64,000 nt of DNA, from positions 3,298 through 67,297 of the forward strand of contig CAZJDV010000006.1 of the NCBI GenBank assembly GCA_964544865.1, given 5' to 3'. Source of the DNA: CAZJDV01 sp964544865 (GTDB lineage Bacteria; Chloroflexota; Dehalococcoidia; Lucifugimonadales; CAJWER01). The position numbers and the translations under genes are program-made. The notes beneath the pieces were generated by a model, which saw nothing but the letters and a program-made list of their open reading frames with translations, ran no database searches and had not been told where the DNA came from. Positions 46,307 through 53,447 of the stretch are shown one piece after another; the stretch's first letter is position 1; each line of letters opens with the position of its first letter.

Positions 46307-47503
46307 CTAGTCCAACGGCACTTCGGTGCGCATGCCCGTGTGGGCGGACAGGTACGCTGAGTAGCTGACCGCAACGACGTCGCGGCCCAGCAGGCTCCCC
46401 GACAGGGGCTCGCGACCGGTGGCCGAGCACTCGCAGAAGTCCTGCATCTCGTGGGGGAAGCCGTTCATCCAGTCCTCGTCCGGGTTGCTGAACTGCCAGC
46501 CGGCTTTGGTCTCCACCTTCTCCCTGATGTACTCGTCCCCGAAGGTATCCGGGTCGGCCGAGTAGGCGAGAAGCGAGTCATTCGGATTGATATTGACCTT
46601 GATGGAGGCCCGGGCGGCGTATACCGTGAGAAGGTTCTGGATGCCGCCCAGCACGATGTCAGCGGAGTTGATCTGTGCTATTGAGCCGTCCTCGAAGCCG
46701 ACGACCATCATCCCCCAGTCCTCGCAGTCCTTCCAGCCAGTCCGAATGATGTGTTCGCTCTCGCTCTCGAACGCCTCGGTCTTTGTCAGATTGGCGACCG
46801 CCGCGACGGTCCAGCTCGGCCGTATGGGCCGTCCGAGTCTGCGCTTCCCCTCCTCGTATTTGAGGTACAGGGCCGCGCCGAGGGAGTGGCATCCCTTGTT
46901 GTACAGACTGCCGCCGCCGCTCGTGCTCCACTGCTGGGCGTAGGGCGAGTGCGTGCCGCTGTGCGATTCCTCCCCGACGATTCGCAAGATAGGGGTGTCG
47001 GCGGCGTCCAGAAGCCGTCGCGCCTTCTGGATACCCGGAGCGTAGACCAGGTTCTCGGCGTACATGATCCTTCGGCCCGACGCCCTTTCCGCCGCGATCA
47101 TCCTGTCGGCGCTCTCCAGGCCGTCGGTCAGGCACCTGCTCCATCCGTCCGCGTCCTCGCCCCGGGTAAAAGCGCCGGTGAAGGCCTTCTCGATCACTAC
47201 ATCCTTCCCCGCCTCCAACGCTCCAACGACCATCTCCTCGTGGACGCTGTTGGGGACGCACGCATCGACCATGTCGACCTCCGGGTCGGCCATGAGTTGT
47301 TCGACGCTGTCGTAGGTCCGCTCGAAGCCGTGCTTTGCGGCAAACTGCGCCGCCGCCTCGGGCCGCTTCCCATAGATACCGACCAGCCGGGCGGCCACGC
47401 CGTGGACCCTCTTGTAGTTCTCGGTGTGAAAGTCCGCGGCAAAACCGTTGCCGATCACCGCTATGCCGACCGTTTTCTTCGAGCTCTCCGTGTCCGCTGC
47501 CAT
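46307..47503 (-). CDS. Gfo/Idh/MocA family oxidoreductase (4)
   Basis: 398 residues. VGIAVIGNGFAADFHTENYK is the Rossmann loop; the Lys motif reads VVIEKAFTG (EKA in place of EKP); GGGSLYNKGCHSLGAALYL carries the catalytic His. Ends HTGMRTEVPLD, typical of long Gfo/Idh members. ATG 47503 with GGAGGT 5 bases upstream fixes the start. Flanked on both sides by DUF6807 genes, one co-directional and one divergent, which suggests a shared pathway. Confidence 0.9.
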   Translation of the reverse strand: MAADTESSKKTVGIAVIGNGFAADFHTENYKRVHGVAARLVGIYGKRPEAAAQFAAKHGFERTYDSVEQLMADPEVDMVDACVPNSVHEEMVVGALEAGKDVVIEKAFTGAFTRGEDADGWSRCLTDGLESADRMIAAERASGRRIMYAENLVYAPGIQKARRLLDAADTPILRIVGEESHSGTHSPYAQQWSTSGGGSLYNKGCHSLGAALYLKYEEGKRRLGRPIRPSWTVAAVANLTKTEAFESESEHIIRTGWKDCEDWGMMVVGFEDGSIAQINSADIVLGGIQNLLTVYAARASIKVNINPNDSLLAYSADPDTFGDEYIREKVETKAGWQFSNPDEDWMNGFPHEMQDFCECSATGREPLSGSLLGRDVVAVSYSAYLSAHTGMRTEVPLD

Positions 47504-47697
47504 GACCACCTCCAGGCGAGTACGATATTGCTGACGTGCCCCGATCTCCACGCCGTGGGCACGGGCAATCCTACCACCTGTCCGCCGCCGCTGTCGATGA
47601 CGGAGACCACGCCGCCCGCGCTCCCGGTGTGCTATGGTGTGGACACGAGAGTTTCAAGTAGCGAGCGAGCACCGGTGAGCGGCGCGCAGGAGTGAAC

Positions 47698-48843
47698 ATG
47701 GCCAGCCAATCGATCGTCGTGACCTCGGCAGGAAACGGTTTCGGTGGAACGCCGTTGAGCACCCGTGTTGAAATACCGGCGGATTGCAGGTCTGTCATGC
47801 TTGTGGACACGGCGGGCGGCGCGGCAGTGCCGGCGCAGCTCGAAAAGCGTGGCGGCGACTCAACGATCACCTGGATCGAGGGTAGCCTGGAGAAAGGCGC
47901 CAGCCGGACGTACTCGCTGCGGTTCTCGGCGGACGCCCCCGCAGACGCGGTCCGCCTCGTGACGGAGACGGAGGGACGCCTGGATATCCTGGTCGGAGGC
48001 AAGCCCTTCACGACGTACCATTATGGCCCTGAGGTGCACCGGCCATACTTTCATCCCGTGAACGGGCCCTACGGCGATCCGGTGACGCGCGGCTATCCCA
48101 TGATCGAGGACGTACCGGGCGAGACGACGGACCACATGCATCACAGGGGGCTTTGGTCGGCGCACGGCGAGGTCAACGACGTGGACAACTGGGGCGAAAC
48201 CGAAAACTGCGGCCTTACCCTCCATCTTAGATTCTCCGTGCTGCACGGCGGACCAGTCTTCGGGCGCGCCGTCGCCCACGGCGACTGGCTCGCCCCGGAC
48301 CGAGAACGGGTTCTACTGAATGAAGAGCGGGACATGAGGTTTTACAACACAGGCGCGTCGCGCTTGATTGACCTGGTGCTGACGCTGGCCGCGACGGGAG
48401 AAGACGTGGTCTTTGGGGACACGAAGGAGGCCGGATTCGTCTCGGTTCGCGTGGCGAGCATGATGGACGTTGCCCGTGGCGGCCGGCTCGAGAGCTCGAC
48501 GGGCGGTGTCGGCGAGGAACAGGTCTGGGGAAAGCGCGCGCAATGGTGTGACTACTCCGGACGGGTGGCGCGCAAGGCCGTGGGCGTGGCGCTCCTGGAC
48601 CATCCGGGCAACGTCGGCCATCCCACCTACTGGCACGCCCGTAACTACGGTCTGATGACCGCCAACCCTTTCGGAAGGTCCACCTTTGAGGGCGGAGGGC
48701 CCAGTGGCGCCTACCGGCTGCCCGCCGGCGAATCTCTCCGTCTCCGATACAGGATTCACGTCCATGAGGGCGACGCCGGCGGCGGCGTTGTGGCCGAGAC
48801 CTATTCCGGTTACGCGGACCCGCCGGCTATCGAAGTCACCTGA
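47698..48843 (+). CDS. DUF6807 protein with N-terminal beta domain
   Basis: 381 residues against 282 in the other copy. The first 95 residues (IVVTSAGNGFGGTPLSTRVEIPA) form an extra beta domain; from YHYGPEVHRPYFHPVNGPYG the DUF6807 core follows with TTDHMHHRGLWSAHGEVNDVDNWGE and LLDHPGNVGHPTYWHARNYGLMTANPFG. ATG 47698 with AGGAG 5 bases upstream is preferred to ATG 47692. Divergent from Gfo/Idh (4), so one intergenic region of 194 bases probably controls both. DUF2277 follows 32 bases downstream. Confidence 0.87.
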   Translation: MASQSIVVTSAGNGFGGTPLSTRVEIPADCRSVMLVDTAGGAAVPAQLEKRGGDSTITWIEGSLEKGASRTYSLRFSADAPADAVRLVTETEGRLDILVGGKPFTTYHYGPEVHRPYFHPVNGPYGDPVTRGYPMIEDVPGETTDHMHHRGLWSAHGEVNDVDNWGETENCGLTLHLRFSVLHGGPVFGRAVAHGDWLAPDRERVLLNEERDMRFYNTGASRLIDLVLTLAATGEDVVFGDTKEAGFVSVRVASMMDVARGGRLESSTGGVGEEQVWGKRAQWCDYSGRVARKAVGVALLDHPGNVGHPTYWHARNYGLMTANPFGRSTFEGGGPSGAYRLPAGESLRLRYRIHVHEGDAGGGVVAETYSGYADPPAIEVT

Positions 48844-48875
48844 GCGAGACAACGCGGTCGCAAGTAGCACCACAA

Positions 48876-49097
48876 ATATGTAGAAGCATCAAGACGCTGC
48901 GGCTGCCGGAAGGGCAGTCCACCGACGAAGAGGTCCGGGCCGCGGCCCTGCAGTTCGTGAGAAAGGTGAGCGGATACCGCAAGCCATCCAGGGCGAACGA
49001 GGACATTTTCAACGCCGCCGTCGACGAGATCGCCGTCTCATCCAGAAGGCTGCTGGCTTCGTTAAGAACCGGAGCACGGGCTCGCCCCGTGGCTTGA
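48876..49097 (+). CDS. DUF2277 protein with apparent ATA start
   Basis: 73 residues: CRSIKTLRLPEGQSTDEE, then RAAALQFVRKVSGYRKPSRA and DEIAVSSRRLLASL, the whole small DUF2277 family, which begins MCRxIK. The codon standing at the Met position is ATA (48876-48878), so no ATG/GTG/TTG caller finds it. TGA at 49095-49097. No clear Shine-Dalgarno site. Either ATA is used as start, or ATG has mutated and the gene is silent, or one base is wrong. Function of the family is unknown. Confidence 0.75.
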   Translation: MCRSIKTLRLPEGQSTDEEVRAAALQFVRKVSGYRKPSRANEDIFNAAVDEIAVSSRRLLASLRTGARARPVA

Positions 49098-49253
49098 TGC
49101 CGCCCTCCGCCGCGTCCATCCCGACGGCGGGTCGGTCAGGGTAAGACAGTGCCCGCCAGCGTGGCATTCCACACTCGCCGCAGGCGACCCGGTTCCGCAA
49201 ACGGACCTCGGACCCGGTCGCGGTCGCATTGACAACATACTCCCTCCATCCAG

Positions 49254-50516
49254 GTGAAAACCATACCTCCTAAGAACTCCATCTATCCGCTCAGCGCCCT
49301 TCGGGCTCTGGCCTTGCACGTTCAGGGCCTCGGCGACGAGGTGAGTGCTCGACCATCGCCCTCTCCGGACGCGATTTACGCCGCCATCGAGAAGATCGGG
49401 TGGCTCCAGTTAGACGCGCTTCAGATGGTGCGTCGCAGCCAGGATCTGGTCCTGTGGAGCCGCCTGGGCAGCTACGATACGACCGATCTCGCACGCCTCC
49501 TGTCCGACCGGCGGGAACGCCGCGTATTTGAGTACTGGCTGCACGCGGCCTGCATTATCCCTCTCACCGAGTACCGATACCTGCTTCCAAGAATGCGGCG
49601 CAATCTCGAGGCGACGAACGGTTGGGACCAGGAGTGGCTGCAGATGCGCGGCAACGGACGGCTCGTGCGGGATGTGCTGGCTAGGGTAAAGATCGATGGC
49701 CCGGTGCGCGCCGCCGACTTTCAACGTGACGGGCCTCGCAGGGGTAGCTGGTGGGACTGGAAGCCCGCCAAACGAGCGCTGGAGCGCCTCTATAACCAAG
49801 GGGAGCTGATGATCGCCGACCGGATCAATTTCCAGCGGGTGTACGATCTGAAGGACAGGGTGCTGCCCGATTGGGTGGATGCCACGGAGCCCACCCACGA
49901 GGAGGCGACAACGCATCTGCTGGAACGCTCGATTCGGAGCCTCGGCGTCTGCCGGATCGCCCAGGTCGGCGACTACGCCCACATCAAGCGGGGTGCGGCA
50001 AGGCCCGTGCTGGAGAGGCTGGCCGCCGATGGCGCCATCGTGACGGTCAAGGCCCGGCTGAGCGACGGAGAGACGCGCGAGATGGTGGTGCACCGCGACA
50101 ACCTGTCCTTGCTGGGCAGGGCCGCGGACGGCGATCTGGCTCCCGTGAGGACGACGTTCTTGAGCCCTTTCGACAACCTGTTTTGGGGGCGTGGCCGCGA
50201 TCAGGAGCTCTGGTCCTTTCGCCATATGCTGGAGGCCTACAAGCCCGAGAAGGCGAGGATCTGGGGGTATTTCTGCCTGCCCATCCTCCATGAGGGCCGT
50301 CTGGTTGGGAGATTCGACCCGAAGCTGGACCGCAAGGCCGGCGTGCTTCGCCTGAAGGCCGTCTACCTCGAACCGGGCGTCGACCCCGACGAGAGGCTCG
50401 TGGCCGGTGTCGCCGGGGCGATGCGGGATTTCATGGCTTTTCACGATGCCACAGAGCTTGTTGTCGAGCAGAGCGATCCTAAAGAGTTCGGAGATACGCT
50501 GACGACGATTTTGTAG
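49254..50516 (+). CDS. YcaQ/AlkX-like winged-helix DNA glycosylase (HTH_42)
   Basis: 420 residues. Tandem winged helices and a beta barrel as in the YcaQ family, which unhooks DNA interstrand crosslinks and bulky lesions. The catalytic Q-x-D motif is seen in KIGWLQLDALQMVRRSQDLVLWSRL; AlkZ members have Q-x-Q, AlkX members Q-x-D. Later blocks: FEYWLHAACIIPLTEYRYL and FLSPFDNLFWGRGRDQELWSF. GTG start at 49254 with weak Shine-Dalgarno support; no better in-frame start. Not evidently tied to its neighbours. Confidence 0.88.
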   Translation: MKTIPPKNSIYPLSALRALALHVQGLGDEVSARPSPSPDAIYAAIEKIGWLQLDALQMVRRSQDLVLWSRLGSYDTTDLARLLSDRRERRVFEYWLHAACIIPLTEYRYLLPRMRRNLEATNGWDQEWLQMRGNGRLVRDVLARVKIDGPVRAADFQRDGPRRGSWWDWKPAKRALERLYNQGELMIADRINFQRVYDLKDRVLPDWVDATEPTHEEATTHLLERSIRSLGVCRIAQVGDYAHIKRGAARPVLERLAADGAIVTVKARLSDGETREMVVHRDNLSLLGRAADGDLAPVRTTFLSPFDNLFWGRGRDQELWSFRHMLEAYKPEKARIWGYFCLPILHEGRLVGRFDPKLDRKAGVLRLKAVYLEPGVDPDERLVAGVAGAMRDFMAFHDATELVVEQSDPKEFGDTLTTIL

Positions 50517-50647
50517 GTATTATTCTGCCTCCCGCCTCGACCCTTCATCGAAGACAGTCCGCGCCTACCTCTTCAAAGTTCCTTAATACTGATTCGCTAT
50601 TGTGTATGTAGATGCGGATCGGAAGTAACACTGAGGAGGTGAAGAGG

Positions 50648-51094
50648 GTGAAAAAGAGCTGGGTGTTCATTGCGGCGATAGTCGGGTTGCTGACGATTGG
50701 GACCACGGGGAGCGTGATCCTTGCTCAAGAGGACACAGCGGAAGGCGGCTCGCCTTTGAACGAGCTCGTCTCGCGGGTGGCTGCCATACTTGGGGTTGAC
50801 GAGGGCGATGTCCAGGCGGCGTTCGACCAGGCTCAGGAGGAAATACGGGATGAGGCGCTGGAGCGAAGGCTGGCCGCGCTCGTCGAGCAGGGGCGGTTGA
50901 CAGAAACACAGGCGGACGAGTACCGGGAGTGGTACCAGTCCCGGCCCGAAAGGATCGCACCGGGAATAACCTTTGGAAAACGAGGCGGACACGGTTACTT
51001 CGGCCTAGGCATGAGGCTCGGCCGTCGCGGACATGGCAATGGAAGGTGGGCCCCGATTGCGCCGCCACCGGCCGCGGGCGCGTCGGTGTCTTAG
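50648..51094 (+). CDS. DUF2680-type secreted small protein
   Basis: 148 residues. GTG 50648 with GGAGGT 7 bases upstream. Signal peptide KKSWVFIAAIVGLLTIGTTG, cleavage near ILAQE. The mature helical block (LVSRVAAILGVDEGDVQAAF, then RLAALVEQGRLTETQADEY and REWYQSRPE) is the DUF2680/YckD motif, followed by a Gly/Arg/His-rich tail GKRGGHGYFGLGMRLGRRGHGNG. Function unknown. It heads the co-directional envelope module, 270 bases before the response regulator, and may be a target or sensor input of it. Confidence 0.8.
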   Translation: MKKSWVFIAAIVGLLTIGTTGSVILAQEDTAEGGSPLNELVSRVAAILGVDEGDVQAAFDQAQEEIRDEALERRLAALVEQGRLTETQADEYREWYQSRPERIAPGITFGKRGGHGYFGLGMRLGRRGHGNGRWAPIAPPPAAGASVS

Positions 51095-51140
51095 GATTCC
51101 AGCCGGATATCCTGCCGGAGTCAGGTCCCGGCGGCGCTGG

Positions 51141-51160
51141 CTCGCGGCACGAGCCGCGAG
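51141..51160. other. Perfect 8-bp hairpin without T tract
   Basis: CTCGCGGC-ACGA-GCCGCGAG, 47 bases after the DUF2680 stop. Could attenuate or terminate transcription before the two-component genes, but lacks the T run. Confidence 0.4.
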
Positions 51161-51240
51161 AGGAACGCCGTCGGGATCTTCCTTTCCCAGTCGTGGCGCA
51201 GCCCGGCCGGGTGAGGAGTCGCAAGTAGGCTGCGAAAAGA

Positions 51241-51267
51241 TCTTCGTGAAATCTTCACACTTTTTTC
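51241..51267 (+). promoter_or_regulatory. Putative response-regulator binding site
   Basis: TCTTC at 51241-51245 and 51252-51256 and TTTTC at 51263-51267 recur every 11 bases, about one helical turn, as OmpR-family regulators prefer. The middle also reads GTGAA-ATC-TTCAC (51246-51258), a perfect palindrome. The site lies about 100 bases before the response-regulator ATG, so autoregulation is likely. Confidence 0.5.
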
Positions 51268-51364
51268 AAGTTTGTTCGTTATCGTATTTGAAGGCATCTC
51301 ATTTGGAGCAAGAAACGGCGCACCAATCATCGCGCGGTGCGCGAATATGCAAAGGGCTATTCCA

Positions 51365-52060
51365 ATGCCGAGCACCGTTCTGATCGTTGAAGACGACCCG
51401 CACACCACGCGGTTGGTGCGCCTCTATCTTGGCCGCGACGGCCACAAGGTGCTCTCCGCCGCCGACGGCTTGAACGGACTGCAGCTAGCCAGGAAGGCCA
51501 GGCCGGACCTGGTCGTTCTCGACCTGATGCTACCGCGCCTGGACGGGATGGAGGTGTGCCGCGCGTTGAGGAGGGAGGACTCGAACGTCCCGATAATCAT
51601 GCTCACGGCCCGGGTCGAAGAAGAGGACCAACTCAAGGGCCTGGACCTTGGCGCAGACGACTATGTAGCTAAACCGTTCAGCCCGAAGGAGCTGGCCGCC
51701 CGTGTAAGGGCGGTGCTGCGCCGGACCAAGCGCGAGGGGCTGGACAAGGGACCCGGGAAGCTGGAATGCGGGGAGATCACAGTCGACCTGCGCCTGCGCC
51801 AGGTCCACGTAGCGTCCACTGAGTTGGTATTCACGCCCACGGAGTTCCGCTTGCTGGCGATGTTCACGCGGCAGCCTGGAAGGACCTTCACCAGGGAGCA
51901 GATAATCGACCAGGTCTTCTGCTACGACTTCGACGGATTCGACAGGACCGTGGACGCCCACGTCTCCAATCTCCGGCGCAAGCTCGTCAGGGCGCTTCCG
52001 GCCAGGACCGAGTACATTCACACAGTCTATGGGATCGGTTACAGGTTCGGACATGAGTAG
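51365..52060 (+). CDS. OmpR/PhoB-family response regulator
   Basis: 231 residues. Receiver domain with acidic pair Glu9/Asp10, phospho-acceptor Asp53 in VVLDLMLPRLDG, Thr in IIMLTAR and Lys in YVAKPFSP; then the winged-helix DNA-binding domain with FTPTEFRLLAMFTRQPGRTFTREQ and VDAHVSNLRRKL. ATG 51365, with a plausible AAAGGG upstream; an in-frame frame back to 51272 adds no receiver sequence. Overlaps the kinase start by 8 bases. Confidence 0.96.
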   Translation: MPSTVLIVEDDPHTTRLVRLYLGRDGHKVLSAADGLNGLQLARKARPDLVVLDLMLPRLDGMEVCRALRREDSNVPIIMLTARVEEEDQLKGLDLGADDYVAKPFSPKELAARVRAVLRRTKREGLDKGPGKLECGEITVDLRLRQVHVASTELVFTPTEFRLLAMFTRQPGRTFTREQIIDQVFCYDFDGFDRTVDAHVSNLRRKLVRALPARTEYIHTVYGIGYRFGHE

Positions 52061-53423
52061 GTGGTTCTTCAGCCTGCAATTTCGCTTGATTGTTGGATTC
52101 GCCGTTGCGTTGTCCCTGACCCTCGGCGGCGTGAGCCTGTACATCGGATACGCCGCGCAACGAGAGGTGGAGCGAATCCAATTGGAGATTGACGAGGTAC
52201 GGACGGCCCGTATAGAGCGTCTCGTCTCGCGGTTCTACTCCACCGGAAACGATTGGACCGGCGTCCAGCCGGTGGTCGAGAGGGCTGCGGAGCTGTACGC
52301 GCGACAGATAGTGGTCGTCGACCGAGACGGCCGAATCGTTGGCGACTCGCACCGCCCCAAGGGCCACCCTTTCAGGCAGGGCCGTGGAGATCAACCCTTT
52401 TCGCCGGTGCGTCGCGGCGGCCTCATGGTCGGCTCTTTGCTGGTGGTCCCGAGCGATGTTCCACAAACCATTCCGGAGCCCCCTCTTTCCCAGTTTGCGC
52501 AGGCGATAAACCGCGCGCTGATTCTGGCCGGTCTGGCCGTGGGCGCCGGAGGGATCCTGCTGGTGTCGCTGGTATCCGGGAACGCCCTTGCGCCGGTCAG
52601 GGCGCTGAATGCCGCGGCGGGGCGGCTTGGAGACGGAGACCTGTCCCAGAGGGTGCCCGCGCCGAGCCGCGACGAGGTAGGGCAGCTAGGCCGAACATTC
52701 AATACGATGGCCCAAGGACTCGAGAACTCCGAGCGCCAGCGCAAGAACCTTGTTGCCGACGTTTCCCACGAGCTGAGGACGCCCCTGTCCAATATACAAG
52801 GATACGTCGAGGCTATACGCGACGGCGTCCTCGAGCCAGACGAGGCCACGATGGGCACCATCCACGAGCAGATACGGCACCTGACGCACCTGGTTGAGGA
52901 CCTCAGGCTGTTGGCACAGGCGGAGGCCGAGGACTTTCAACTGGACATCGAGCCGGATTCACTTGATGAGGTGGTCGGGCGATCGGTGGAGGCGTTTTGC
53001 GCCAGGGCGGAGTCCCGCGGGATCGCGTTGAAGCTGGAGGGTACGCCACACATGCCTATGATCGCCCTCGACCGGACGCGCATCGCCCAGGTGCTGGGAA
53101 ACCTCCTGGAGAACGCGGTCCGCCACACCCCGTCCGGTGGCGAGGTGACGGTTTCCGTCGGTGCCGAGAAGGGCTCCATGGCCACGGTCACTGTGGCCGA
53201 TAACGGAGAGGGCATTCCAGCAGACGAACTGGAGCACGTATTCGAGAGATTCTATCGGGTAGATCGCTCGCGGGCCAGGACCACCGGAGGGACGGGCATG
53301 GGGCTGACCATCGCCAAGAAGCTGATCGAGGCTCACGGCGGCGCTATTCGCGTCGAGAGCACGATAGGCGCGGGCAGCCGGTTCGTATTCGAGCTGCCAT
53401 TGACACGGCAAGATCCGGCATAG
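52053..53423 (+). CDS. Membrane sensor histidine kinase
   Basis: 456 residues. TM1 at about 10-30 (LIVGFAVALSLTLGGVSLYIGY), an extracytoplasmic sensor domain of about 120 residues, TM2 near 158-178, a HAMP domain (NALAPVRALNAAAGRLGDGDL), the HisKA H-box VSHELRTPLSNIQGY with phospho-His at 239, N-box NLLENAVRHT, G1 VADNGEGIPADE, F box FERFYRVD and G2 GGTGMGLTIAKKL. All catalytic motifs present. ATG 52053 overlaps the regulator stop. The sensor domain is not recognised; the linked export and envelope genes suggest it senses envelope stress or a substrate of the exporter. Confidence 0.96.
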   Translation: MSRWFFSLQFRLIVGFAVALSLTLGGVSLYIGYAAQREVERIQLEIDEVRTARIERLVSRFYSTGNDWTGVQPVVERAAELYARQIVVVDRDGRIVGDSHRPKGHPFRQGRGDQPFSPVRRGGLMVGSLLVVPSDVPQTIPEPPLSQFAQAINRALILAGLAVGAGGILLVSLVSGNALAPVRALNAAAGRLGDGDLSQRVPAPSRDEVGQLGRTFNTMAQGLENSERQRKNLVADVSHELRTPLSNIQGYVEAIRDGVLEPDEATMGTIHEQIRHLTHLVEDLRLLAQAEAEDFQLDIEPDSLDEVVGRSVEAFCARAESRGIALKLEGTPHMPMIALDRTRIAQVLGNLLENAVRHTPSGGEVTVSVGAEKGSMATVTVADNGEGIPADELEHVFERFYRVDRSRARTTGGTGMGLTIAKKLIEAHGGAIRVESTIGAGSRFVFELPLTRQDPA

Positions 53424-53447
53424 ATATCGGGGATGAGGGAGGAAAAC

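Noticed and set aside
49229..49234. TTGACA as promoter for the YcaQ-like gene
   Set aside because: No -10 hexamer at 16-18 bases, and the gene start follows too closely.
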